From Butyricicoccus faecihominis (lineage in GTDB: Bacteria; Bacillota; Clostridia; Oscillospirales; Butyricicoccaceae): a stretch of 64,000 bases of DNA. The first letter of the stretch is position 1, and each line of letters opens with the position of its first letter. The position numbers were made by a program, and so were the translations under genes. The DNA lies in the NCBI RefSeq assembly GCF_024462775.1, contig NZ_JANGCE010000003.1, forward strand, positions 124,001 to 188,000, in the 5' to 3' direction. The notes under the pieces are model-generated. The model ran no database searches and was not told the origin of the DNA. It saw nothing but the letters and a program-made list of their open reading frames with translations. Shown here in pieces: positions 25,127-33,846 of the stretch.

Positions 25127-25162
25127 GGGGGCTGCGACGAAACGAGTTTCGGCGCAGCCCCC
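25127..25162 (+). terminator. Hairpin after the XRE gene
   Basis: GGGGGCTGCG / CGCAGCCCCC with CGAAACGAGTTTCG inside; it shares its core with 24588-24621. No long T run follows. Confidence 0.6.
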
Positions 25163-25324
25163 TTATGAATTCCTCCTCTTTTCTTGGCGCTTCGTTTTCG
25201 GCAAGCCGCGCGGCCTTTTACACAATACTGGCATTACGAAAAATGCACGAACTGACGTTTTACAAGGGGCCAAATGCGCGCTAGAATGGAGACAGTAAAA
25301 AAACACGAAAAGAGGGTGATTGGT

Positions 25325-25876
25325 GTGCAATCCCAAAAGACAAAGCTCCTCGTGCAGGCGGCGCTGCTCGCGGCGCTTACCACGGTGGCCACCATGGTGA
25401 TCCGTATCCCGACGCCGACGCTGGGCTACATCCATCTGGGCGACGGCATGGTGCTGCTGTGCGGCATCCTGCTCGGCCCCGGTGTGGGCGCGGCTGCCGC
25501 AGGCATCGGTTCCATGCTGGCCGATCTGTTTTCCGGCTATATGGCTTGGGTGCCGGGCACGCTTGCCATCAAGGCGGCCACCGCCTTTGTGGGCGGCCTG
25601 CTGTACCATCGTGTGGCACGGCGCGCGGCCCATACGCCGGTGCGCACGGTGCTCGCCGGTATCCCGGCGGAGGTGCTGATGGTGTTCGGCTACTTTGTGT
25701 ACGAGATCGGCCTGTCCGTCGTTTCCGGGAGCGGCTTTGCCGCGGCGGCGACGGCGTCGGCAGCGGGTATCCCGTTCAATCTGGTGCAGGGCGCGGCGGG
25801 CGTGATTCTATCCGCGGTACTGCTGCCCGTGCTTTCCCACGCCAGCGGCGACATGGCCGAAAGGATCAAAACCTGA
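25325..25876 (+). CDS. ECF transporter S component
   Basis: A 183-residue integral membrane protein with about six helices, matching the small-vitamin-type S components (ALLAALTTVATMVIRIPTPTLGYIHLGDGMVLLCGILLGPGVGAAAAGIGSMLADLFSGY). It binds a vitamin-like substrate and docks to a shared EcfA/A'/T module encoded elsewhere. GTG 25325 follows GAGGGTG. No riboswitch is recognisable upstream, so the substrate is open. Confidence 0.82.
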   Translation: MQSQKTKLLVQAALLAALTTVATMVIRIPTPTLGYIHLGDGMVLLCGILLGPGVGAAAAGIGSMLADLFSGYMAWVPGTLAIKAATAFVGGLLYHRVARRAAHTPVRTVLAGIPAEVLMVFGYFVYEIGLSVVSGSGFAAAATASAAGIPFNLVQGAAGVILSAVLLPVLSHASGDMAERIKT

Positions 25877-25891
25877 GCGCATCACATAACC

Positions 25892-25937
25892 AAAAGAGCC
25901 GGTACGCAGGAATTTCACCTGCGTACCGGCTCTTTTT
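25892..25937. terminator. Bidirectional terminator
   Basis: AAAAGAGCCGGTACGCAGG and its complement around AATTTCA, with A/T tracts on both sides, between convergent genes. Confidence 0.92.
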
Positions 25938-27235
25938 CAGCTAAAGCTTAAATAGATTTGCGGGTCTACCTTCTCATCGTCCACGATGGTTTCAAAGTGT
26001 ACGTGGGGGCCGGTCGAGTTGCCGGTGTTGCCGGACAGGGCGATCCGGTCGCCCTTGGCCACCACGTCGCCCACGCTGACAAGCAGCTCGGAGTTGTGGC
26101 CGTACAGCGTTTTCATGCCGTTGCCGTGGTCAAGAATGATATAGTTGCCGTAGCCGTCGCCCGAGCATTCCGCGAGGATAACCTTGCCGTTGTCCGCCGC
26201 GTAAACGGGCGAGCCTTCGGGGGTGGCAAGGTCCACGCCCGAATGCAGGCGGCCCCAGCGCCATTTGAAGGCGGAGGTGAAGGTATAGCTGGTCAGCGGG
26301 TAATCGAGCGTGCCCGTGCCGATGCCGACGTTCTTGGTGCCCACCTCGACGATCTCGTTCGTCGCTTGACTCAGTACGGTGCGTTCCAGTATGGTGCGGC
26401 CGTGCTCCTGACCGTCCACCGTGGTGATCTCGGCGGTGACGACGGCTTCGCCCTCGTGGCCGGGTTGCAGGGTCGCCTGATAGGTCTGGTCGCGTTCATC
26501 GTTTTCGCGGGTGATGGTCTCGTAGGGGATTTGCTCGGTATAGGTGACGTTTCGCGTCGCGGTCACGTCCAGCCGGGGGGAGAGGTACTCGTACAGCTCG
26601 CCGAAGTCCGAGGTGTATTCCACCGGCGCGATCACGTTTTGCACATGCACGGCCTGCATGAACTGCGCGCCGTCGTCCGAAGCGGTGGTGTACTTGGCCT
26701 TGATGCGGTCAAGCAGCGTCTGCGCGTCCTCCGCCGTGCGGCATACGCCCGCCTGCTCGCCGTCCACGGTAATGACGGCCAGCGTGTCCAGATCGGGCGT
26801 GGCCTCCACCAGCGCGGACTTGAGGCCGTCGGATGTAAGGAAACGGCTTTCCGGCGCGCGGGTTTCGGTGCAGTTGATCGAAATAGGAAGGGTGTAGCCG
26901 TCGCCCGCGAGTATCTTCGCGTCCGATTCGATCTCGGCAACGACGGCGGTGAGCTCGTCCGCATTTTCAACCACGCCGAGCGGGCGGCCGTCCACGGAGA
27001 CCATCGCGCCCGAGCGGGTCAGCATCGCGCCCGGCAGTAAAAAGAACGGCAGGAAAGCGCAGATCGCGCAGGCCGAGCGGCGGCGGCGCAGCGCGCCGAG
27101 CAGGCCGCCGATCCGCCGCCATACCCGCAGGCTGCAAATTCGGTCGATCAGCGCGTCCAGCAGCAGCACGGCGCGCATCATCACATACAGCAGGCCGGAA
27201 AGCAGGCCGCCTAAAATAGAAAACAGATTTCGCAT
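25937..27235 (-). CDS. M23 family metallopeptidase with G5 domain
   Basis: A 432-residue envelope protein: N-terminal basic region with one or two membrane segments, a LysM-like/DUF middle region, a G5 domain (about 245-320, YTEQIPYETITRENDERDQTYQATLQPGHEGEAVVT) and a C-terminal LytM/M23 domain with zinc motifs HSGVDLA and HVHFE. It probably cleaves peptidoglycan cross-bridges. The start is uncertain: AGGAGG lies 44 bases before ATG 27235, with a GAAGAGC/GCTCTTC hairpin in between; an in-frame TTG at 27298 would give 453 residues. Confidence 0.85.
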   Translation of the reverse strand: MRNLFSILGGLLSGLLYVMMRAVLLLDALIDRICSLRVWRRIGGLLGALRRRRSACAICAFLPFFLLPGAMLTRSGAMVSVDGRPLGVVENADELTAVVAEIESDAKILAGDGYTLPISINCTETRAPESRFLTSDGLKSALVEATPDLDTLAVITVDGEQAGVCRTAEDAQTLLDRIKAKYTTASDDGAQFMQAVHVQNVIAPVEYTSDFGELYEYLSPRLDVTATRNVTYTEQIPYETITRENDERDQTYQATLQPGHEGEAVVTAEITTVDGQEHGRTILERTVLSQATNEIVEVGTKNVGIGTGTLDYPLTSYTFTSAFKWRWGRLHSGVDLATPEGSPVYAADNGKVILAECSGDGYGNYIILDHGNGMKTLYGHNSELLVSVGDVVAKGDRIALSGNTGNSTGPHVHFETIVDDEKVDPQIYLSFS

Positions 27236-27379
27236 GTTCGTTCGCACAGAAGAGCCGCTTGGGAAACGCTCTTCCGTGTTCCTCCTTTCAGTATCCAATG
27301 TTACAAATTGGTAACAATGGATAGGATAGGAGATTTACGGAGCGAAGTCATACGAAATCTGTCGAGCAGATCACGTTTT

Positions 27380-28282
27380 TTATTTTTCTGGTTTCTTGCC
27401 GGTAAAATCGGTGGGGAAAAAGCGCGGATCGAGCGGTTTATTCTGATAATATCTGCTGAGTACCGCGCGCTGGAGCGAAACGGCGAGCGGAACAGCAGCG
27501 TCGAACAGGTCAAAGAAGGATTCCGTGCGTTCGACGCCGTTCGACAGCCACGGGCGGTGCTCCATGTTCGCGCAGTCCGCCGCGCCCGGTTCGTTCGGCC
27601 GGATCAGCGAGGAGGCGAGCCCCGCCTTGCCGCACATGCGTTCAAGCGCCTGCAGGTGGCCGCGCGCGTGGCTGCCGCTGTGCGCCAAGTGGAGCACGCG
27701 GCGCATATCGTGCAGCGAGCGGTAGACGGCGGCGGGCGACAGGCGCGCGCCGTAGGCGGTTTTGCAAGCGTTCGCCAGTACGCGGGAAAACACGGTGCAT
27801 TCGGCGGCGTTCGGGTCAAGCAGGCGGTACGCCTCAAATCCGGCCGGTTCGCACGAGATATATTCGGAGATCATGGTGGCGTCCAGATCGGACCAGACCA
27901 GACCCAGCCGCGCGGCGGCGGAGTAGCCCGGCATGTAAAGATGCAGCCGGTCGGCCGAGGCTTCGATCAGCGCGTGCGTCACGCGGTCGAGCGCGTAGTG
28001 CGTGCAGAAGCCGAACACATAGGACAGCGCCGCGATATCGTGCTGCTGCTGCGCGGCGGCGCACAGCGCTTCAAACAGGGCGGCGGGCGGTTCGTCGTGG
28101 ATGCGGCGCGCCAGCGCGGAGATCGGGCCGGGGAACGGCGCGTGATAATAATATAGCGGATCGGGGCCCTGCGCGCCCCAGCGATAGGCGGCGGGATAAA
28201 GCGCGGCCGTGTGCGCGGCCGCGTCCCCGGTCACACGCTGCACGGTCGTGGCGAATATATGATGGGTGACATAGTAGGGCAT
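27380..28282 (-). CDS. Zinc-dependent phospholipase C family protein
   Basis: A 300-residue protein matching the Zn_dep_PLPC domain: N-terminal THHIFA, YRWGAQGPDPLYYY, FGFCTHYALDRVTHALI and HLAHSGSH supply the expected Trp/His/Asp metal ligands. No signal peptide is evident, so it may be cytoplasmic, as are many clostridial members. AAGGTGG precedes ATG 28282. Confidence 0.8.
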   Translation of the reverse strand: MPYYVTHHIFATTVQRVTGDAAAHTAALYPAAYRWGAQGPDPLYYYHAPFPGPISALARRIHDEPPAALFEALCAAAQQQHDIAALSYVFGFCTHYALDRVTHALIEASADRLHLYMPGYSAAARLGLVWSDLDATMISEYISCEPAGFEAYRLLDPNAAECTVFSRVLANACKTAYGARLSPAAVYRSLHDMRRVLHLAHSGSHARGHLQALERMCGKAGLASSLIRPNEPGAADCANMEHRPWLSNGVERTESFFDLFDAAVPLAVSLQRAVLSRYYQNKPLDPRFFPTDFTGKKPEK

Positions 28283-28299
28283 AACACAACCACCTTGTT

Positions 28300-28421
28300 T
28301 TAATTAGTAGTTAGTAATTAGCAATTAGTAATTAATAATTATGGGGGAAAGGGCCTGTTTAAAATATCGCGCGTTGCGCGACACCACAATTACTAACTAC
28401 TAATTCCTAATTTCTAATTAA
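28300..28421. repeat. AT-rich inverted repeat flanking a small GC hairpin
   Basis: ATTAGTAGTTAGTAATTAG units (28300-28340) and their complement (28386-28421) face each other around a GC-rich centre. The units match 13674-13709. Located between divergent phospholipase and ychF genes. Confidence 0.6.
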
Positions 28422-28442
28422 CCATAAGTATACGCCAAATCG

Positions 28443-28471
28443 TTGCAAAAAGCCAGAAAAAGCAGTATACT
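28443..28471 (+). promoter_or_regulatory. Promoter of ychF
   Basis: TTGCAA (28443-28448), 17 bases, TATACT (28466-28471). Confidence 0.65.
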
Positions 28472-28533
28472 ATTTTCAGCCAAAAAAACAGGGGGATCGG
28501 TTCCTCCTGAACAGACGCAGGAGGAAAACAGAT

Positions 28534-29637
28534 ATGAAACTCGGCATCGTCGGTCTGCCCAATGTGGGCAAGTCAACGCTGTTCAACGCGATTACCCAAG
28601 CGGGCGCGGAAAGCGCCAATTACCCGTTTTGCACCATCGATCCCAACGTCGGCATGGTCGCCGTGCCGGACGAACGGCTCGCCAAGCTGACCGAGCTGTA
28701 CCACGCGAAAAAGACCACCCCGGCGGTGGTGGAATTTGTCGATATCGCGGGCCTTGTGCGCGGCGCGTCCAAGGGCGAGGGTCTGGGCAACAAGTTCCTC
28801 AGCCATATCCGCGAGGTAGACGCGATCGTTCATGTGGTGCGCTGCTTTGAAAATGAAAATATCGTGCATGTGGAAGGCTCTGTCGATCCCGCGCGCGATA
28901 TCGAAACGATCAATCTGGAATTGGTGCTTGCCGATATCGAGCATTTGGAGCGCCGCTTGGACCGCACGCGCAAGGCCGCCAAGGCGGATAAAAAGCTGCA
29001 AAAGGACGTGGACGTCCTCGAACAGATCAAGGCCCATCTGGAAGAGGGCAAGACCGCGCGCACCTTCCCCGGCTTTGAGGACGACGAGGACGTGCGGCGC
29101 GTCATGGACGAAAGCGACCTGCTTTCCTCCAAAAAGGTGATCTACGCCGCCAATATGGACGAGGCCGGCTTTACCGGCGACAAGACCGAAAACGAGCGCC
29201 TTGCCGCCGTGCAGCAGATCGCCGCGGGCGAGGGCGCGATGGTTTTGCCCATTTGCGCCAAGCTGGAAGAGGATATCGCCTCCATGGACGAGGAGGAAAA
29301 GGATATGTTCCTTTCCGAGCTCGGCCTGCACGAATCCGGTTTGGACCGTCTGATCAAGGTCTGCTACGATCTGCTCGGCCTGATGAGCTACCTGACCGCC
29401 GGCGAGCCCGAGGTGCGCGCGTGGACGATCAATAAGGGAACCAAGGCCCCGCAGGCGGCGGGCAAGATACACACCGATTTCGAGCGCGGCTTTATCCGCG
29501 CCGAGGTCATCAGCTATGACGATCTGATCGCGCTCGGCTCGCTCGCCGCGGCCCGCGAAAAGGGCCTTGTCCGTTCCGAGGGCAAGGAATACGTCATGCA
29601 GGACGGCGACGTCGTGCTGTTCCGTTTCAACGTTTAA
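28534..29637 (+). CDS. ychF: Redox-regulated ATPase YchF
   Basis: A 367-residue Obg-family P-loop protein. G1 is GLPNVGKSTLFNAIT, G3 is DIAGLVRGASKGEGLGNKFL, and the C-terminal TGS domain ends in GKEYVMQDGDVVLFRFNV. Family members prefer ATP and bind ribosomes. It is single-gene with its own promoter and a terminator at 29715. Confidence 0.96.
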   Translation: MKLGIVGLPNVGKSTLFNAITQAGAESANYPFCTIDPNVGMVAVPDERLAKLTELYHAKKTTPAVVEFVDIAGLVRGASKGEGLGNKFLSHIREVDAIVHVVRCFENENIVHVEGSVDPARDIETINLELVLADIEHLERRLDRTRKAAKADKKLQKDVDVLEQIKAHLEEGKTARTFPGFEDDEDVRRVMDESDLLSSKKVIYAANMDEAGFTGDKTENERLAAVQQIAAGEGAMVLPICAKLEEDIASMDEEEKDMFLSELGLHESGLDRLIKVCYDLLGLMSYLTAGEPEVRAWTINKGTKAPQAAGKIHTDFERGFIRAEVISYDDLIALGSLAAAREKGLVRSEGKEYVMQDGDVVLFRFNV

Positions 29638-29714
29638 ATCGCACCCAAAGCGCCTGCTGCAAAGTGAAAGGATAGGCTTGGTTTCTGTCATTCCAAACGA
29701 GTGGAAGAATGACG

Positions 29715-29751
29715 GCCTGCTGTTCTTTTCTTGTGCAGCAGGCTCTTTTTT
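29715..29751 (+). terminator. Terminator of ychF
   Basis: GCCTGCTG / CAGCAGGC with a T-rich loop, followed by CTTTTTT. Confidence 0.85.
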
Positions 29752-29828
29752 ATGCTTTATGACAAGCGCAATCGGTGGCAGCGGGGCATATGGCCGCATA
29801 GAATAGCAGTGTGAAAGGTGGTATTTCT

Positions 29829-31109
29829 ATGGTCATTCATGTTGTCAGGCCGGGGGACTCGCTCTACCGCATTGCGCAAGCGTATGGCGTATCGGTGCAG
29901 TACCTCGCCCAACAGAACGAACTGCGCGATCCCAACCGGCTGACCCCGGGGCAGACGATCGTCGTGCCGCAGCCGGCGGAAACATACGTGGTCAAGCGCG
30001 GAGACACGCTTGGCGATATCGCGGCCAAACACGGCACGAGCGTTATTTCGCTTTGGCAGAACAATCCGCAGCTTGGCGGCACCGACCGCATCTATCCCGG
30101 GCAGACGCTCACCATATCGTTCAAGGAACCGAAGCTGGGCACGCTCGCGGTCAACGGCTATGCCTATCCCAATATCGACCAGCGCATCCTGCGGCGCACG
30201 CTGCCGTATCTGACTTACTTATCGGTTTTCTCCTATGGGTTTGACGCTTCGGGCCGTATCATCCCGCAAAACGCCGAGCTGCTCACCAAAATGGCAAAGC
30301 AGTACGGCGTAAAGCCGCTGCTGGTGCTCACAACGCTGGGGGAGGACGGCCAGTTTTCCGGCGAGCGGGCGCACGCCCTGCTGCGCGATCCCAGAGCGCG
30401 CGGCGTGCTGCTGGAAAGTTTGGATCAGGTTTTGGCCAATCAGGGCTTTGCCGGTGTGGATATCGATTTTGAGTATATCCCGCCCGAGGACGACGAAGTA
30501 TACGCCTCGTTTGTAAACGAAGTGCGGACGCGGCTCGCCCCGCAGGGCATGACGGTCATGGTGGCCCTCGCCCCCAAAACCTCGGCCGAACAGCGCGGCC
30601 TGCTGTACGAAGCGCACGATTACCGCGCCCTTGGCGCATCGGCGGACGATGTGCTTTTGATGACCTATGAATGGGGCTATGCGTTGTCCGCGCCCATGGC
30701 GGTCGCGCCGATTGATAAGGTGGCGCAGGTGGTGTCGTTCGCCACGTCGGTCGTGCCGCCGGATAAAATTTTTATGGGCATTCCGAACTACGGCTATGAT
30801 TGGACGCTGCCATACGTACAGGGGCGGTCGCGCGCGCGCAGCCTTGGCAATGTGCAGGCGACCGAGCAGGCGATCCAAGTCGGCGCGCCCATTCAGTATG
30901 ATGAAACGGCGCAGTCGCCGCACTATAACTATTGGCGCGAACGGGCCGAGCACGAGGTCTGGTTCGAGGACGCGCGTTCCATCCGCGCCAAGCTGGCGCT
31001 CGCGGGCGAGTTCCGGCTGAGGGGTGTAAGCATTTGGAACATCATGCGGTATTTCCCGCAGCTTTGGCTGGTGCTGAACGAGTTATACAACATCGAAAAG
31101 CTGGATTAA
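29829..31109 (+). CDS. LysM-GH18 spore cortex-lytic type enzyme (YaaH/SleL-like)
   Basis: A 426-residue protein: two LysM repeats (about 1-46, HVVRPGDSLYRIAQAYGVSVQYLAQQN; and 50-95, YVVKRGDTLGDIAAKHGTSVISLWQNN), then a glycoside hydrolase 18 barrel with the DxDxE active site in FAGVDIDFEYIPPEDD. This is the layout of SleL/YaaH, N-acetylglucosaminidases of spore cortex. ATG 29829 has AAAGGTGG upstream. No signal peptide, as usual for mother-cell spore-coat proteins. Confidence 0.9.
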   Translation: MVIHVVRPGDSLYRIAQAYGVSVQYLAQQNELRDPNRLTPGQTIVVPQPAETYVVKRGDTLGDIAAKHGTSVISLWQNNPQLGGTDRIYPGQTLTISFKEPKLGTLAVNGYAYPNIDQRILRRTLPYLTYLSVFSYGFDASGRIIPQNAELLTKMAKQYGVKPLLVLTTLGEDGQFSGERAHALLRDPRARGVLLESLDQVLANQGFAGVDIDFEYIPPEDDEVYASFVNEVRTRLAPQGMTVMVALAPKTSAEQRGLLYEAHDYRALGASADDVLLMTYEWGYALSAPMAVAPIDKVAQVVSFATSVVPPDKIFMGIPNYGYDWTLPYVQGRSRARSLGNVQATEQAIQVGAPIQYDETAQSPHYNYWRERAEHEVWFEDARSIRAKLALAGEFRLRGVSIWNIMRYFPQLWLVLNELYNIEKLD

Positions 31110-31117
31110 ATATGGGG

Positions 31118-31153
31118 AAACCGGCCGGAATATTCCTGTTCCGGCCGGTTTTT
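31118..31153 (+). terminator. Terminator after the GH18 gene
   Basis: AAACCGGCCGGAA / TTCCGGCCGGTTT followed by Ts. Confidence 0.9.
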
Positions 31154-31186
31154 GGCGTGTGTTGGGCGAATGGGTGGGTATTTCCA

Positions 31187-31216
31187 TTGCAAAACGGTTA
31201 CAAAGTGCACTATACT
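31187..31216 (+). promoter_or_regulatory. Promoter of the CAP-domain gene
   Basis: TTGCAA (31187-31192), 18 bases, TATACT (31211-31216). Confidence 0.5.
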
Positions 31217-31278
31217 TTGGGTCATGGAGCAAAGGCATCCAGCAGTGCTCCGCAGAAACAACCAAGGAGGTATCTACC

Positions 31279-32121
31279 ATGAAGATGAAGAAGATGATCC
31301 CGCTCGCGCTCGCGCTCACCGTTGTCGCGACCAGCTCGGCGGGCGCGGCATACCGCCCGATTACGGTGCGGCCGAACGGACAGCACAGTCAGGTGATCAC
31401 CAATCTGAAAAATAAGACGCTGCAGGAGTTCTGCGAGAAGTACGGCTTCTCTTTCTGCGGTAGCCAGTGGAACTGCCCGGTGGTTAAGCCGGAGCAGAAG
31501 CCGGACGTAAAACCGGACGAGACCCCGGACGTGAAGCCGGAGGAAAAGCCGGACGAGACCCCGGACGTGAAGCCCGAGGAAAAGCCCGACCAGACCCCGG
31601 ACGTGAAGCCCGAGGAAAAGCCCGACCAGACGCCGGACGTGAAGCCGGAGGAAAAGCCGGACGAGACGCCGGACGTGAAGCCCGAGGAGAAGCCCGACCA
31701 GACGCCGGACGTGAAGCCCGAGGAGAAGCCGGACGGCGGCCAGACGCAGGGCAACTACGCCGCCGAGGTCGTACGCCTCGTGAATGCGGAACGCGCCAAG
31801 CAGGGCCTCTCGGCGCTGAAGGTATCCACCACCGTGCAGTCTGCGGCGCAGGTCCGCGCGAAGGAGATCAAGCAGTCGTTCTCGCACACGCGGCCGAACG
31901 GTTCTTCCTGCTTTACCGCGCTGACGGAGGCGGGCGTTTCCTATCGCGGCGCCGGTGAGAACATTGCATACGGCCAGTCCACGCCGGCGGCGGTCATGAA
32001 CGCTTGGATGAATTCCGAGGGTCACCGCGCCAACATTATGAACGGCAGCTTTACGACGATCGGCGTAGGCTACACGGTCATTAACGGCACGCCGTACTGG
32101 ACGCAGATGTTTACATCCTAA
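31279..32121 (+). CDS. Secreted CAP/SCP-domain protein with Pro/Lys/Glu repeat linker
   Basis: A 280-residue protein with a signal peptide (about 1-24), a short Cys-containing segment, a repetitive linker (about 73-153) of 12-residue units VKPEEKPD(E/Q)TPD, and a C-terminal YkwD-like CAP domain (LVNAERAKQGLSALKVS, AGENIAYGQ, MNSEGHRANIMNGSFTTIGVGY). The linker probably spans the wall and exposes the CAP domain. GGAGG precedes ATG 31279. Family function in Clostridia is poorly known; some are spore-coat proteins. Confidence 0.88.
   Translation: MKMKKMIPLALALTVVATSSAGAAYRPITVRPNGQHSQVITNLKNKTLQEFCEKYGFSFCGSQWNCPVVKPEQKPDVKPDETPDVKPEEKPDETPDVKPEEKPDQTPDVKPEEKPDQTPDVKPEEKPDETPDVKPEEKPDQTPDVKPEEKPDGGQTQGNYAAEVVRLVNAERAKQGLSALKVSTTVQSAAQVRAKEIKQSFSHTRPNGSSCFTALTEAGVSYRGAGENIAYGQSTPAAVMNAWMNSEGHRANIMNGSFTTIGVGYTVINGTPYWTQMFTS
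31497..31737 (+). repeat. In-frame 36-bp tandem repeats in the CAP gene
   Basis: About six units encode VKPEEKPD(E/Q)TPD, with synonymous drift (AAGCCGGAG/AAGCCCGAG) between copies. Such arrays change length by slippage. Confidence 0.85.
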
Positions 32122-32136
32122 AAGAATACCGATGCT

Positions 32137-32178
32137 AAAATGGGGGAACGCTGCAGCTTTTGCAGCGTCCCCCATTTT
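32137..32178 (+). terminator. Terminator after the CAP gene
   Basis: AAAATGGGGGAACGCTGCA, its near complement and a T tail; it also separates the convergent DUF4179 gene. Confidence 0.9.
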
Positions 32179-32214
32179 GTTTCTACACCGGCCTTTAAAA
32201 GAGAGGAAGGCGGG

Positions 32215-33252
32215 TTAGGCGGTAAGCGGGTACTCGGTATCGTTCAGCACGACGGACTGTACGTTTTCCAGTTCAAAGGTCTTGGCAAGCACATAGGTGC
32301 CGACGTCGTAGCCTTCGCCGGCCGAGCCGCTGCCTTGACCAAGAACGTACAGCGTGCGGTCTATGCTGTTTTGTTGGTCCTGAATGACTAGCTCCGTACC
32401 GTCCTTCATATGGATCGCGATATAGTCAAGCTCGTCTACCACGCAGTTCATCTCCGGGTCGCCCACGCGCAAGCCGATTTGCGACAGGGTGACGAGCCCG
32501 TCGGCGCTCTGGTAATACGGCAGGGGCGTAAATGCGGGCAGTGTGACGGTTAGAAGCGGCGAAAGCCGCGTCATGCCGTCGTCGTCGACCGTGTACTTGC
32601 CTTGCTCGCCGACCTCAAGCCGCAGCGCGCCGTCGGACGCGGTATAATTGCCCACGGGAATAAACGCGCCTTCTATATAATAGTCGTTTGGCGTGGAGCG
32701 CGCTTCATTTAAATAGAACTTACCGGCGCACCAGTCGGATTGACCGAACCAGACGTCAAATGTCAGCTGGCCGTCCTCGTTCGCCATGCATTCGGCCAGA
32801 TCACTCCAAACGATGTTGTCTCCCTTATACTGTTCTAAAGTACCGGTGGTGGAGAACGGCATCACGCCGTCCTTCTTTTTGTTTTCAAGGTGCAGGCTGA
32901 CCACGCCCGTGCCCGCGCTTTCGTCAAACAGCACGGATTCGACGGAGACGCGGTATGCGTCGTTTTCGTCCACAAGCGCGCCCGGCGCGGGGGTGATGGT
33001 ATGCCCGTTCAGCAGTTGCTCGTCCGCGCCCTGAAAGAGCAGAGAAAAATGCCGCTGTATTTGCTGCGGCAGGTCGCTGGCCGCGAACGCGGTTCCGCCA
33101 ATACAGAGGACGGCCGCAGCGCCGACGGCGATCAGCGTGCGAAACGGTCTGCGCCGCGCGCGCTGCGGCTGTGCGGGCAAGTCTTGCAGGGTCTGCCGCA
33201 CGCGGCGGTCAAAATCCTCGGTCATTTGGGGCAGGTCGGTATGGTTCATCAT
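32215..33252 (-). CDS. DUF4179 membrane protein, likely anti-sigma factor
   Basis: A 345-residue protein: short cytoplasmic N-terminus with an anti-sigma-like segment (about 1-35), one membrane helix (about 40-60) and an extracytoplasmic beta-rich DUF4179 region. Its start overlaps the stop of the upstream ECF sigma gene (ATGA), the usual sign of a sigma/anti-sigma pair. The function is inferred from this pairing. Confidence 0.78.
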   Translation of the reverse strand: MMNHTDLPQMTEDFDRRVRQTLQDLPAQPQRARRRPFRTLIAVGAAAVLCIGGTAFAASDLPQQIQRHFSLLFQGADEQLLNGHTITPAPGALVDENDAYRVSVESVLFDESAGTGVVSLHLENKKKDGVMPFSTTGTLEQYKGDNIVWSDLAECMANEDGQLTFDVWFGQSDWCAGKFYLNEARSTPNDYYIEGAFIPVGNYTASDGALRLEVGEQGKYTVDDDGMTRLSPLLTVTLPAFTPLPYYQSADGLVTLSQIGLRVGDPEMNCVVDELDYIAIHMKDGTELVIQDQQNSIDRTLYVLGQGSGSAGEGYDVGTYVLAKTFELENVQSVVLNDTEYPLTA

Positions 33253-33731
33253 GCAAAGCACGCTCCTTCCAAGCTTTCACGCAGCAGCTTCCGCGCGGCG
33301 GACAGTCTGCTTTTTATCGTCCCTTCGGGCAGGTCGAGCAGGCGCGCGATCTCGCGCGTTTTAAAGCCCTCCCAATAGTACAGCACCACGGGCAGACGGT
33401 ATTTTTCCTCCAATGCGCCAAGCGCGGCGTACAGGTCGCTGTGATCGTCCGGCGCGGGGGCGGGTATGGCGGCGGCGAGCGCGGGTTCATACGGCGCTAG
33501 GCGCTGCCGCCGGCGCAAAATCGCCGTGCATTCGTTGATTAAAATGCGCGTCAGCCACGTTTTAAAGTATCGGGCGCTCCGCAGCGACGGCAGCTGCTCC
33601 CACGCGCGCAGGATCGCCTGCTGCGCCGCGTCGGCGCAGTCCGCCTCGCTTTGCAGCATGGCCTTGGCCACGCGGTAAAGCGTCGGTTCGGCTTCCAGCA
33701 CCGCGTCGGTAAATGCGGTTTTGTCCATCAT
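33249..33731 (-). CDS. ECF-type RNA polymerase sigma factor
   Basis: A 160-residue sigma-70 family protein: region 2 (LYRVAKAMLQSEADCADAAQQAILRAWEQLPSLRSARYFKTWLTRILINEC) and region 4 (GALEEKYRLPVVLYYWEGFKTREIARLLDLPEGTIKSRLSAARKLL) with little between. AAGGA lies ten bases before ATG 33731; an ATG follows one codon later. It is coupled to the DUF4179 gene. Confidence 0.92.
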   Translation of the reverse strand: MMDKTAFTDAVLEAEPTLYRVAKAMLQSEADCADAAQQAILRAWEQLPSLRSARYFKTWLTRILINECTAILRRRQRLAPYEPALAAAIPAPAPDDHSDLYAALGALEEKYRLPVVLYYWEGFKTREIARLLDLPEGTIKSRLSAARKLLRESLEGACFA

Positions 33732-33846
33732 GGGCGTTTCGTCCTTTCTGAAAGCTTTAGGCGGCCGCCAAAACTTTGCTTTCATGGATTAGATGGAATA
33801 GCGTTGCTTTTGGTTCAGTGTAAAACAAAAAAATCCCTCTGTCGAG

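Noticed and set aside
25215-25260. CTGGCATTACG near the ECF S-component gene, reminiscent of the TPP riboswitch TAATGCCAG
   Set aside because: Only that fragment is present, on the wrong strand for the gene, with no CTGAGA partner; it is explained by a small GCATT/AATGC hairpin.
28689-28700. GACCGAGC occurrences inside coding regions (also near 30858, 57021 and 59400)
   Set aside because: They lie within conserved genes, encode ordinary residues and lack flanking inverted repeats, unlike the leader array.
31497-31737. Regular repeat spacing as a CRISPR array
   Set aside because: Units are contiguous, in frame and lack spacers; they encode a protein linker.
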